A DNA stretch of 37,162 nt from UBA1140 sp964573285 (GTDB lineage Bacteria; Campylobacterota; Campylobacteria; Campylobacterales; Sulfurovaceae). The notes under the pieces are model-generated. The model saw only the letters and a list, made by a program, of their open reading frames with translations, was not told the DNA's origin and did not search any database. Shown here in pieces: positions 16,592 through 24,416 of this stretch. Numbering within the stretch: the stretch's first letter is position 1; the number at the start of each line of letters is the position of its first letter. The stretch spans positions 1 to 37,162 of the forward strand of contig CAZNJD010000065.1 in the NCBI GenBank assembly GCA_964573285.1, in the 5' to 3' direction. The position numbers and the translations under genes were made by a program.

Positions 16592-16661
16592 ATTCTCTCC
16601 TTTTAAATTGAGTTTAAATAAACTTTTAATATTTTCAAAAGTCTATTTAGATAGAATTCTC

Positions 16662-16678
16662 TGTCTGAAATTCAGACA
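16662..16678. promoter_or_regulatory. Perfect palindrome upstream of nirS
   Basis: TGTCTGAAATTCAGACA has 8-base arms around a single central base, 71 bp before the nirS ATG. An extra CTGAAATT follows at 16683-16690. It does not match the FNR/DNR pattern TTGAT-N4-ATCAA, so another dimeric regulator is possible. Confidence 0.5.
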
Positions 16679-16690
16679 ACTTCTGAAATT

Positions 16691-16713
16691 TGAGGGCTAC
16701 TATACAGCCCTCA
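16691..16713 (-). terminator. Hairpin between the 48-aa gene and nirS
   Basis: TGAGGGCT (16691-16698) and AGCCCTCA (16706-16713) form an 8-bp stem with a 7-nt loop, just after the 48-aa gene. Only weak U-rich sequence follows on the minus strand (AAATTT), so it may act as a processing or partial termination signal. Confidence 0.5.
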
Positions 16714-16726
16714 TACCTATCTAAAA

Positions 16727-16873
16727 CTATTTATTTAGCTTAGCTTTCTCTTGTTTATAAATCCAAAACATTGGTAATATAATTACTGTATGTAAAAATA
16801 TAGTCAATGTCAATGGACCCTGATTTAACATTCCAAAAAAACTTGGAACTACATCTGTAAACGGTTCAATCAT
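16727..16873 (-). CDS. 48-aa single-span membrane protein between norB and nirS
   Basis: The ATG at 16873 is preceded by AAAGGAG with ideal spacing. The product has 48 residues: an amphipathic start (MIEPFTDVVPSFFGML), one hydrophobic span (about residues 21-39, including TIFLHTVIILPMFWIY), and a basic tail (KQEKAKLNK). It starts 36 bp after norB in the same direction. Size and topology are those of a small accessory subunit of a haem-copper-type enzyme, such as those of cbb3 oxidases. I do not recognise a named family, and a role with NorCB is inference from position. Confidence 0.7.
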   Translation of the reverse strand: MIEPFTDVVPSFFGMLNQGPLTLTIFLHTVIILPMFWIYKQEKAKLNK

Positions 16874-16909
16874 TTAGTCTCCTTTAATTAGATTAAGTAG
16901 AGGCATATA

Positions 16910-18337
16910 TTATGCCTCTGCCTCCTGAGCATTATTACCAATAGTAACTAAATCCCATACTAGATAGATAAATCCTATAAAGGTAACAAGACCCATAACA
17001 GTTCTCCAACCTTGAGCTTGAACATACCAAGGTAAATTTTGTGCTGTAAAGAATGCACTCCAACCAGCTCCAAGTTCTGCTCTTTCTACAAGAACCTGCT
17101 CATAACCTGCAATAGTTAAAGCTATTGTCATTCCTAATACACCAAATGTAGTAAGGAAAAGTCCCATTTTAGATTTGAAAGTCATTTTCATTCTCTCTAC
17201 ACCATAAGATTTTTGAATACCAAAATACATCATACCAATAAGGATAGTTGCATATGCTCCAAAGAATGATAAGTGACCGTGAGCCGCTGTAAACTGTGTT
17301 CCATGTGTATAGATATTTACTTGTGGTAGAGTATGGAAGAAGCCCCAAATACCAGCACCCAAGAAGTTACCAAATGCATTAGTTACAATCCATGCCATAG
17401 CCGGACCATTAGTAATAGCAGGTTTGTCTCCATTAATACCTTGCTCTTTACCCCAATCATATAATACATGAACAAACATAGCAATCAATGGAACAGGCTC
17501 TAATGCAGAGAATAATGCACCAATTTCCCACCAATATTCAGGTGTACCAATCCAGAAGTAGTGGTGACCTAGACCTAAAATCCCTGAACCAAATAGCATA
17601 AGAACTTCAATCCATAACCACATTTCAACGATTTCTCGTTTTGCTCCAATAAGTTTGATAAGTGCATAAGCTGCTAGAGTTCCAACAAACACTTCCCAAG
17701 TAGCTTCAACCCAAAGGTGTATAACCCACCACCACCAGAATTGATCCATAGAGATATTATCTGTAAAGAACATACCAGCAAGATATAGACCAGCAAGAGC
17801 CATTAGGTTAGCAATCATAACAGTCATAATTCCTGTTCTTCTACCTTTCATATATGTAGCAAATACATTCCAATAAAAGATAAGAACAACAACAACAATT
17901 CCTATATCAGCCCATCTTGGAGCTTCAAGATACTCTCTACCTTCATTAATAAACCAGATAGTAGTTTCTGTACCAGCACCAATTTGAATAAAGATATAAA
18001 CAAGAACAACAACAGTAACAGCAGCAGTTAGTACCCAAAATGCTAATTTACCAAGACCAATACCTACGACCTCTTGTTCTGTTTCATCTGTAAGCATAAG
18101 ATAAGTTGCACCAATCATAGCATAAAGCATCCATACAACAAGTGCATTAATATGTACCATTCTAGCTACAGAAAAATCAAAAAGCTCGAATAAAAAGCTA
18201 GGAAATAAAAACTGAATTGCAGCAATAAGTCCCATAAGTAGTTGAGCACCAAATAGGATAATAGCTACTCTAAAGTACATCATTCCTAATTCTTGACCCT
18301 TATTAGTTAAACTATTTGTTTTAATACTAGTAAGCAT
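16910..18337 (-). CDS. norB: Nitric oxide reductase, cytochrome b subunit
   Basis: 475 residues, about 12 membrane spans, catalytic subunit of the cytochrome c-dependent NO reductase (2 NO to N2O) in the inner membrane. Haem and FeB ligand regions are visible: RMVHINALVVWML, HLWVEATWEVF, GLGHHYFWIG, and HGTQFTAAHGHLSFFGAY. There is no N-terminal extension, so it is the short cNor type that needs NorC rather than the quinol-oxidising qNor. The start overlaps norC by 11 bp, with GGAGG before the ATG. norD and norQ activators are not in the window. Confidence 0.96.
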   Translation of the reverse strand: MLTSIKTNSLTNKGQELGMMYFRVAIILFGAQLLMGLIAAIQFLFPSFLFELFDFSVARMVHINALVVWMLYAMIGATYLMLTDETEQEVVGIGLGKLAFWVLTAAVTVVVLVYIFIQIGAGTETTIWFINEGREYLEAPRWADIGIVVVVLIFYWNVFATYMKGRRTGIMTVMIANLMALAGLYLAGMFFTDNISMDQFWWWWVIHLWVEATWEVFVGTLAAYALIKLIGAKREIVEMWLWIEVLMLFGSGILGLGHHYFWIGTPEYWWEIGALFSALEPVPLIAMFVHVLYDWGKEQGINGDKPAITNGPAMAWIVTNAFGNFLGAGIWGFFHTLPQVNIYTHGTQFTAAHGHLSFFGAYATILIGMMYFGIQKSYGVERMKMTFKSKMGLFLTTFGVLGMTIALTIAGYEQVLVERAELGAGWSAFFTAQNLPWYVQAQGWRTVMGLVTFIGFIYLVWDLVTIGNNAQEAEA

Positions 18338-18998
18338 TAGTGCCTCCTGCTTTGAATTGTTCTACTGTTTTAGAGAAGTTTCTAGGGAAACCATTTGTAT
18401 CAATACTACTCATATGTTTAAGAAATGCAACTAATCCTTTTGCCTCTTTTGCTGTAATATCAAGATTTGGCATCATTCTAGCATGTGTAGGATATTTAGA
18501 TGGATGTTGTAAGAACTCTGCCATCGCCTCTTCAGTTGTATTTTTACCTGTCATTCCTTGTAAAGGACCACCTTTTTGCCAAGCTGGGTCTAACCATGCT
18601 TTTGTTAAATCTGGAGCATAATATGCACCATTACCTAATAATGTATGACAATTCATACAGTTTTTAGCTTGTGAAGTAAGTTTACCAAGATGTAATAGAT
18701 CTTTTGCCTCTTTATCACTCCACTCTTTACCAAAAAATGGCTCTTTTTTACCAATTACTGGTACCTCATGTCCTCTTTTTGTACTCATTTGATAATCAAT
18801 ATGATAATTGATTACTGTTGGGGCTGGAACTCTTTTGGTTACCCCACTCTTTAAATCTGCATCTGTACCCATACTAATTTGTCCCAATGTGTCGAAAGTT
18901 AGCCAAATAAGCAATATAGTTGCAAATCCAGTTACCCATGCAGCTGACCTACGCCAAAATGGAATACTTGTCCATACGGATAGATTTTTGTTTGCCAT
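18327..18998 (-). CDS. norC: Nitric oxide reductase, cytochrome c subunit
   Basis: 223 residues: an N-terminal membrane anchor (about residues 15-35) and a periplasmic cytochrome c domain with the haem motif CMNCH followed by TLLGNGAYYAPDL, the signature of NorC. It passes electrons from periplasmic cytochromes to NorB. The ATG follows a near-perfect AAGGAGGAGAT ribosome binding site, 9 bp after the upstream 115-aa gene. It is slightly longer than typical NorC (about 150 residues), with an extra stretch between anchor and haem motif. Confidence 0.95.
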   Translation of the reverse strand: MANKNLSVWTSIPFWRRSAAWVTGFATILLIWLTFDTLGQISMGTDADLKSGVTKRVPAPTVINYHIDYQMSTKRGHEVPVIGKKEPFFGKEWSDKEAKDLLHLGKLTSQAKNCMNCHTLLGNGAYYAPDLTKAWLDPAWQKGGPLQGMTGKNTTEEAMAEFLQHPSKYPTHARMMPNLDITAKEAKGLVAFLKHMSSIDTNGFPRNFSKTVEQFKAGGTNAY

Positions 18999-19007
18999 AT
19001 CTCCTCC

Positions 19008-19355
19008 TTAAATTTTTGTATCTGTTTTATGTATCTCTTCGTATCGTTTTTCAGAGTCTTCTATAAGCTTAAAATAGAGATGAGGGATAAATAGATAAGC
19101 TATCATCGTTACCATCAATACTTTAGAGGTAAATAGTTCACTTTGAATCATGACAGAAAGGTCATATAAACAGTAAGTTTGTAATGCCCAAAATAGATAT
19201 CCAACACTCATCCACTTTTTAGAAAAATACCCCATTTTTGAGAGGGTAATAATGGCTGCATAACCTACCCCAAAGACCAAAACAAGTGTTGAGACGATAA
19301 AGATTGGTAGAAACATATCAAGAGCAATCTCTGGTCTCGTAATTAATATTTCCAT
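19008..19355 (-). CDS. 115-aa membrane protein leading the norCB operon
   Basis: 115 residues with three predicted membrane spans (about 14-38, 48-66 and 76-97) and a charged cytoplasmic tail (EDSEKRYEEIHKTDTKI). It is the first gene of the norC-norB unit, 9 bp before norC, and it directly follows an FNR/DNR-type promoter. I do not recognise a family; it is not NorE (which is longer and CoxIII-like) or NorF by any motif I can see. The inferred role is assembly of or electron supply to NorCB. AAGGA lies upstream of the ATG. Confidence 0.75.
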   Translation of the reverse strand: MEILITRPEIALDMFLPIFIVSTLVLVFGVGYAAIITLSKMGYFSKKWMSVGYLFWALQTYCLYDLSVMIQSELFTSKVLMVTMIAYLFIPHLYFKLIEDSEKRYEEIHKTDTKI

Positions 19356-19399
19356 AGTAGGAATCCTTTTGAATATCTATTTTGCTAAAAGCATATTGT

Positions 19400-19405
19400 A
19401 TTATG
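19400..19405 (-). promoter_or_regulatory. -10 box of the nor operon
   Basis: CATAAT on the minus strand predicts a start near 19393, exactly 41.5 bp from the centre of the FNR-type box at 19428-19441. Confidence 0.5.
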
Positions 19406-19427
19406 TCAATTTGCTTAGAAAAAATTA

Positions 19428-19441
19428 TTGATGTATGTCAA
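19428..19441. promoter_or_regulatory. FNR/DNR-type box for the nor operon
   Basis: TTGATGTATGTCAA matches TTGAT-N4-GTCAA, the half-site pair used by FNR/DNR-family activators at denitrification promoters such as Pseudomonas nirS. It is centred at -41.5 of the predicted nor start, the class II activator position. Confidence 0.65.
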
Positions 19442-19522
19442 CTTTATCAAAAAAAATTTTTAGAATAAGAAATTATAATTATAGATTATGGATATCAGAA
19501 CAATAATATAAATCTCAAAAAC

Positions 19523-19536
19523 TTGATATAAATCAT
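19523..19536. promoter_or_regulatory. FNR-type box for the nos operon
   Basis: TTGATATAAATCAT matches TTGAT-N4-ATCAA with one mismatch in the last base. It is centred at 19529.5, 41.5 bp before the start predicted from the -10 box at 19559-19564. Confidence 0.55.
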
Positions 19537-19558
19537 ATTCCAAAAAAATAATTTATAC

Positions 19559-19564
19559 TATAAT
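19559..19564 (+). promoter_or_regulatory. -10 box of the nos operon
   Basis: A perfect TATAAT gives a predicted start near 19571 and a leader of about 68 nt that can fold into an AT-rich hairpin before the AGAGGAG ribosome binding site of nosB. Confidence 0.5.
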
Positions 19565-19638
19565 AACTTATCTTTATAATTTCTATAATTTTAAGTTATA
19601 AAAATTATAAGTTTTTTTAACATATAAGAGGAGAAGAT

Positions 19639-20415
19639 ATGCACCCAAGTTTTATGAAGTCAAAGATATTTGCGACTATCGCTTTAGTTATTCTGATAGT
19701 TGCTTTTGTTATTCCTATTGTTGTATTTCATGGTACACTCAATAAGATAGAGGCAGGAAAAGTCAATGAAATTTCACCATTAACCAAAAAGGTTTGGAAT
19801 ATCTATAATGAAGGTCGTTATAAGAGTGTTACCACACCAAAAGAGGCACACAATGATTTACAAAAGATGATTGATACTGCTTCAGAGATAGGAGTAGCTT
19901 CTACTCCTATATGGGCTGTTTCACTAGAAGCACCCAACTATCCAAAAGAGGCTTTTCCAGAAGGAATTCCTGTATATTTCCATTTTGATGGATATAGTGG
20001 AGAGGTTCATGAGATGAATACTATTAACCATTATGTAGGAATGGACCCAATGTGGGTTGGTGGACATTTTGAAAGAGCTATTGGACCTTATGCTCTACTA
20101 TTCCTAGTTTTGGTTATGATTTTATTTATTGCTTATAATAATAAGATTTTAAACTATCTTATGTTAATTCCTGTGATTTTACCTCTGCTCTTTTTGGCTG
20201 ATTATGCCTATTGGTTATATTGGTTTGGACACAATCTACATGATTGGGGTGCATTTAAGATTAAGCCATTTATGCCAACAGTATTTGGTGATGGTAAGAT
20301 AGCACAGTTTACTACTCATTCCTATCCTACTATGGGGTTTTATCTCCTTCTTGCTATAGCAATATTTAGTCTATTAGCTATTTTGGCTAGAAATAAAGCA
20401 TTGAAAGAGTCGTAG
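19639..20415 (+). CDS. nosB: NosB-like polytopic membrane protein
   Basis: 258 residues: one N-terminal membrane span (about 11-31), a periplasmic domain of about 110 residues (with GIPVYFHFDGYSGEVHEMN), then three spans (about 148-166, 170-192 and 227-248). Four spans and position before nosD match NosB of the Wolinella/Sulfurimonas nos clusters, where it follows nosZ and has no known activity. Here it is the first gene of the operon and nosZ is missing. A His-rich loop (YWFGHNLHDWG) and Met-rich motifs could bind metal or quinol; that is speculation. The AGAGGAG ribosome binding site supports the start. Confidence 0.75.
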   Translation: MHPSFMKSKIFATIALVILIVAFVIPIVVFHGTLNKIEAGKVNEISPLTKKVWNIYNEGRYKSVTTPKEAHNDLQKMIDTASEIGVASTPIWAVSLEAPNYPKEAFPEGIPVYFHFDGYSGEVHEMNTINHYVGMDPMWVGGHFERAIGPYALLFLVLVMILFIAYNNKILNYLMLIPVILPLLFLADYAYWLYWFGHNLHDWGAFKIKPFMPTVFGDGKIAQFTTHSYPTMGFYLLLAIAIFSLLAILARNKALKES

Positions 20416-20420
20416 AGTTT

Positions 20421-21632
20421 ATGAGATTATCTATTATTCTCTTATCACTGTTTATTTTTGCAAATGCAAACGCACTGCAAGAGGCTATAGACAAGGCCCC
20501 AAAAGGCTCAATTCTAAAGCTTCCTAAAGGTGTTTACAAGGGTAGCATTATTATTAATAAACCATTATCTATTATAGGTAAAGAGAGTGGTGTAGTAATA
20601 GATGCAGAAGAGAATGGAACTGTCATTACTATTAAAAGTTCTTTTGTAACTCTTAAAAATCTAACTATAATAGGTAGTGGAGATAGACATGAAAATTTAG
20701 ATGCTGCTATTAAACTATCTGATGCAACTCAGTGTGAAATAACTCAATGCAATATCAAAGATACTCTATTTGGTATAGATTTGCAGATGGTCAAAAACTC
20801 TATAGTCAGTGATAATAATATCACTTCCAAAGATATAGAGTTGGGACTTAGAGGTGATGGACTTAGACTTTGGTATAGCAATGATAATATTATCAGAAAC
20901 AATAGGCTTATCAAATCAAGAGATATGGTAGTGTGGTATTCACATGGAAATTTGATTGAGGGTAATTATGGTGAGTATAATCGTTACTCTCTACATTTTA
21001 TGTATGCAGGTAAAAATATTGTCAAAAACAATATCTATAAACATAACTCTGTAGGAATATTTTTTATGTATTCACAAGATACTATTGCTACAGGTAATGT
21101 GATACAGAGTTCAATTGGAGCTACTGGTATGGGAATTGGATTAAAAGATGCTACCAATTTTACCATTAAAGATAATACTATTATATATTGTGCGCAAGGC
21201 TTCTATATAGATAGGTCACCATTTGAACCAGATACTCACGATTGGATAGAAAATAACAAAATATTATATAATGCAGAAGCGATGCACTTTCATTCGCTTA
21301 GCGAAAATAATATTATTAAAAACAATGTAATCCAAGGTAATATAGAAGATATAGTAAATGATAGTAGAGGTAGTAAGACAGACGAAAATGAGATAGTAGG
21401 AAACTACTGGGATAACTATGCAGGATTTGATAGAGATGGTGATAATATCGGAGATACACCTCATAAAGTTTATCAATATGCAGACCAACTTTGGGTCTAT
21501 AATCCTGATGTCAAATTTTTTTATGGCTCACCTGTAATTTCACTACTCAATTTTTTATCAAAATTGGCTCCATTTTCAGAGCCAATATTTTTAATGGAAG
21601 ACAAAAAACCTAAAGTTAGGATAAAAGGATAA
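20421..21632 (+). CDS. nosD: NosD, periplasmic copper-site maturation protein
   Basis: 403 residues with a signal peptide (about 1-18). Many short repeats of the N-x-I-x-x-N-x-I type form a right-handed beta-helix (CASH/NosD domain), for instance NNIYKHNSVGIFF and NTIIYCAQGFYI. The conserved NYWDNYAGFDRDGDNIGDTPHKVY segment near the C-terminus (seen around residue 330) is typical of NosD. The family helps assemble the CuZ centre of N2O reductase with the NosFY transporter. Starts 5 bp after nosB. NosZ, the client, is not encoded nearby. Confidence 0.92.
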   Translation: MRLSIILLSLFIFANANALQEAIDKAPKGSILKLPKGVYKGSIIINKPLSIIGKESGVVIDAEENGTVITIKSSFVTLKNLTIIGSGDRHENLDAAIKLSDATQCEITQCNIKDTLFGIDLQMVKNSIVSDNNITSKDIELGLRGDGLRLWYSNDNIIRNNRLIKSRDMVVWYSHGNLIEGNYGEYNRYSLHFMYAGKNIVKNNIYKHNSVGIFFMYSQDTIATGNVIQSSIGATGMGIGLKDATNFTIKDNTIIYCAQGFYIDRSPFEPDTHDWIENNKILYNAEAMHFHSLSENNIIKNNVIQGNIEDIVNDSRGSKTDENEIVGNYWDNYAGFDRDGDNIGDTPHKVYQYADQLWVYNPDVKFFYGSPVISLLNFLSKLAPFSEPIFLMEDKKPKVRIKG

Positions 21633-21636
21633 CCGT

Positions 21637-22377
21637 ATGGCAAAAATCGAAACCGATAGACGAGAGTTTATCAAATACTCAACCCTTGGTATATTGGGGA
21701 TTGTTCTAGCAGGTGGTGTGGTATTTAGTCCATATGCACTCAAAGCAGAAAATAGACTACGACCACCTGGAGCTGTGCCTGAAAAAGAGTTTTTGGGGCT
21801 TTGTATCAAATGTGGACAGTGTCTGCAAGTTTGTCCATTTCACTCTATAAAATTAGCTGATTTGGCAACAGGGCATGGAGAGGGAACGCCCTATATTGAT
21901 GCGTTAGAGCGTGGATGTTGGGGTTGTGAGGCTGTGCCTTGTGTTTTAGCATGTCCAAGTGGAGCATTAGACCATGAGTGTTCTAAGATAGAAGATGCAC
22001 ATTTGGGAATTGCTGTTTTAGAGTTTCCTGATAGATGTTTGGCTGTTAGTAAAACCCCTGTTCCAAAAAGGTATAATGATAAAATGAAACAGTTTGTCTC
22101 TAATGTTACAAATATAAATGAACTAGAGCTTAAATTGTTAGATAAATTTGATGGATATGAGGGCAAAGAGTGTACTCTATGTGCTGATATGTGTCCTATT
22201 CCAAACCCTATGAGTGCTATTTCAATGGTGCCTGATAGCAAAGGTGGAAAGAGACCAGAAATTTATGATGGGTGTATAGGTTGTGGTGCATGTGAAGAGG
22301 TTTGTCCTACCAATACACCATCTATTGTAATTAAGCCTAGAGTGACTTATAAGTCATTCTATGAGAACAAAAATTAG
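21637..22377 (+). CDS. nosG: NosG, NapG-like polyferredoxin
   Basis: 246 residues. A twin-arginine signal (DRREFIKYS followed by a hydrophobic span) directs it folded to the periplasm. Four [4Fe-4S] Cys clusters are visible: CIKCGQCLQVCP, CWGCEAVPCVLACP, CTLCADMCP and CIGCGACEEVCP. It belongs to the NapG family and pairs with NosH to pass electrons from menaquinol to periplasmic cytochromes. Starts 4 bp after nosD. Confidence 0.92.
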   Translation: MAKIETDRREFIKYSTLGILGIVLAGGVVFSPYALKAENRLRPPGAVPEKEFLGLCIKCGQCLQVCPFHSIKLADLATGHGEGTPYIDALERGCWGCEAVPCVLACPSGALDHECSKIEDAHLGIAVLEFPDRCLAVSKTPVPKRYNDKMKQFVSNVTNINELELKLLDKFDGYEGKECTLCADMCPIPNPMSAISMVPDSKGGKRPEIYDGCIGCGACEEVCPTNTPSIVIKPRVTYKSFYENKN

Positions 22378-22385
22378 GAGTGCTA

Positions 22386-22985
22386 ATGAGTAGTAAATTA
22401 ATATGGAGTTTAACCCTATTTTCCTTATTGATAGGTTGTGGGCAGGAGAAAACTAAAGAAAAAGAGAAAATAGTTACAACAGATAATAGTCCAAAAATTG
22501 AGATAGTAGAAAACAAAAATGCCAAAGAGATAAAAGTAGCTGATAAATCAATAGATAAAAATCAGAGTAAATCTTACTACTATGATTATGGAGTTAAAAG
22601 TAATTTTGACCTTAAATCTCAACCTGCTAATCCTGATGCAGAGGTGAAGATTAGACCAAGAACCGTAGTTGAAGCATTTATGCATATACGAAGTCCTTAT
22701 GAGCATGTAGAAGCAGAGTTACTAGTTAAAAGACTTAGTAAGAATTTTAGGATTAAATGTTCTGCATGTCACTCTGATTATGCCAATGGAGTTATCGGAC
22801 CATCACTAATTGGTAGAGATGCTGATTATATTTATGGTAAAATAGCTGATTTTAAAAGTGGTAAAAAGTCTAATCCTCTTATGAATGATTTGATTAAAAT
22901 AATGAGTGATGAGGAGATTAGAGCTATGGCTGATGAGATTTACTCATTTAACCGAGAATTGAAAAAGATGAGGGAGAAGAAATGA
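22386..22985 (+). CDS. nosC1: NosC1, monohaem cytochrome c lipoprotein
   Basis: 199 residues from the ATG at 22386, preceded by TAGGAG five bases upstream; an in-frame GTG at 22380 falls inside that ribosome binding site. The N-terminus ends in the lipobox L-I-G-C, so it is a lipoprotein. A charged linker of about 80 residues follows, then a cytochrome c domain with CSACH. It matches NosC1 by order in the operon: a membrane-anchored electron carrier between NosGH and NosC2 or NosZ. The stop overlaps nosC2 (ATGA). Confidence 0.85.
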   Translation: MSSKLIWSLTLFSLLIGCGQEKTKEKEKIVTTDNSPKIEIVENKNAKEIKVADKSIDKNQSKSYYYDYGVKSNFDLKSQPANPDAEVKIRPRTVVEAFMHIRSPYEHVEAELLVKRLSKNFRIKCSACHSDYANGVIGPSLIGRDADYIYGKIADFKSGKKSNPLMNDLIKIMSDEEIRAMADEIYSFNRELKKMREKK

Positions 22986-23485
22986 AAAATATAGTTGTAG
23001 GAGTATTTACAATAATTATACTAGCAACAGCAGGTTGGATTGCATCTAAAGGTGGAGCTTATAATGGTGGAGAACATGGTAAAGTTATTGCTAATATAGG
23101 TGGAAGAACAGCTAATGTAAAAACAGCTCAACCTGTAGATAAAAGCAATGACCAAAAAGAGCAAGATGAACTCAATGCACTAAGAGAAAAAGCAGGAAAC
23201 CTTGGAGCATTTAAGGTGAGTGATGCTTATAAGAGAAAATGTTCATCTTGTCATGGTGTTAATGGTAGTGGTTTTCAAAATGGTAAAAAAATGATGGGAC
23301 CTAAACTATTTGGACAGAGTGAAGAAGAGATTTATAAAAAAATATCTGATTTTAAATTAGGTCGAAAAGAGAATGTGGTAATGAAAGGTTTATTAATCCC
23401 TATGAGTGATGATGATTTAAAATCATTTGCCAAAGAGATTGGAGAGTTTCCAGCACGAGCCAAAGCTCAACAAGAAAACAAGTAG
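22982..23485 (+). CDS. nosC2: NosC2, monohaem cytochrome c
   Basis: 167 residues with an N-terminal hydrophobic anchor or signal (about 3-22), a linker, and a cytochrome c domain with CSSCHGVNGSG. Met ligand candidates lie in the segment LLIPMSDDD. It overlaps nosC1 by 4 bp. The C-terminal halves of NosC1 and NosC2 share the pattern GP-x-L-x-G and K-I-x-D-F-K-x-G, suggesting a common origin by duplication. Confidence 0.85.
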   Translation: MKNIVVGVFTIIILATAGWIASKGGAYNGGEHGKVIANIGGRTANVKTAQPVDKSNDQKEQDELNALREKAGNLGAFKVSDAYKRKCSSCHGVNGSGFQNGKKMMGPKLFGQSEEEIYKKISDFKLGRKENVVMKGLLIPMSDDDLKSFAKEIGEFPARAKAQQENK

Positions 23486-23494
23486 AGCAGAGTT

Positions 23495-24400
23495 ATGGAT
23501 AAGTATCATAATAGAGAAACGATTAAAAAATCGTCATTTCTCTCGACCTTTATTAGTACAACAAGAGATGGTAAAAAAAAGTTAAGTTATAGAGCAAAAA
23601 GATGGATACTTGTATTGATTATTCATCTACTCTTCTTTTTATCATTTCATATAGATATTCAGATGTTAGAGGGTACACTTAATGGTTCACGATTTTTAGG
23701 GTTCCATTTAATAGATGTATTCACAACGCTAGAGCTATTTTTAACTCAACATCATCTTCATATCAATATTATTATTGGCGTAACCACTATTATAGCTTTT
23801 TATCTAATAATAGGTGGAAGAAGTTATTGTGCATGGGTATGTCCTTATGGAATACTTAGTGAGATAGGTGAAAAGTGGCATAATACTTTAGTAGCCAAAA
23901 AGATTATAAAAAATAGAAAATTTGACCATAGAGTTAAATATATCTTTTGGGCAGGATTTTTAGCAATGTCTGCATTTAGTGGATATTTGGTTTTTGAAAC
24001 TTTTAGTGTAGTTGGGATTATGAGTCGATTTATCGCTTATGGTTGGAGTTTGGCTTTAGTTTGGGTATTAGTGATTTTTGCAATAGAAGTTTTCTTTTCT
24101 CGTCGTGCATGGTGTAGCTATATCTGTCCTATTGGAACAACTTATGGAATGATAGGAAAAATCTCTGCTATGCGTATAGAGTGGAATGATAACTGTGATA
24201 GTTGTATGGTATGTCATGATGTCTGTTTTGAACCACAAGTACTAGAGATTACCAAAGCAAAATACAAAAAACAGATAGATGAAAAAGGGATAAAAACAGC
24301 CTATATCACAGGTGCAGATTGTACTCTTTGTGGAAGATGCGTAGATGTATGTCATGAGGATGCACTAAAATTTAGCTCAAGATTAAAGAGTATTGTGTAG
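23495..24400 (+). CDS. nosH: NosH, NapH-like quinol-oxidising membrane protein
   Basis: 301 residues with about four to five membrane spans. Two conserved cytoplasmic CxxxCP motifs (CAWVCPYG and CSYICPIG) and two C-terminal [4Fe-4S] sites (CDSCMVCHDVC and CTLCGRCVDVC) are those of the NapH family. In nos systems NosH with NosG is thought to form a menaquinol dehydrogenase. It is the last intact nos gene here; the expected nosF, nosY and nosL do not follow. Confidence 0.92.
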   Translation: MDKYHNRETIKKSSFLSTFISTTRDGKKKLSYRAKRWILVLIIHLLFFLSFHIDIQMLEGTLNGSRFLGFHLIDVFTTLELFLTQHHLHINIIIGVTTIIAFYLIIGGRSYCAWVCPYGILSEIGEKWHNTLVAKKIIKNRKFDHRVKYIFWAGFLAMSAFSGYLVFETFSVVGIMSRFIAYGWSLALVWVLVIFAIEVFFSRRAWCSYICPIGTTYGMIGKISAMRIEWNDNCDSCMVCHDVCFEPQVLEITKAKYKKQIDEKGIKTAYITGADCTLCGRCVDVCHEDALKFSSRLKSIV

Positions 24401-24416
24401 AGAAAAAAGGAAAAAT

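Noticed and set aside
19396..19409. A second FNR-like sequence TTGTATTATGTCAA in the nor promoter
   Set aside because: Its left half-site is degenerate and it overlaps the predicted -10 box, so it is not a likely activator site; a repressor role cannot be excluded.
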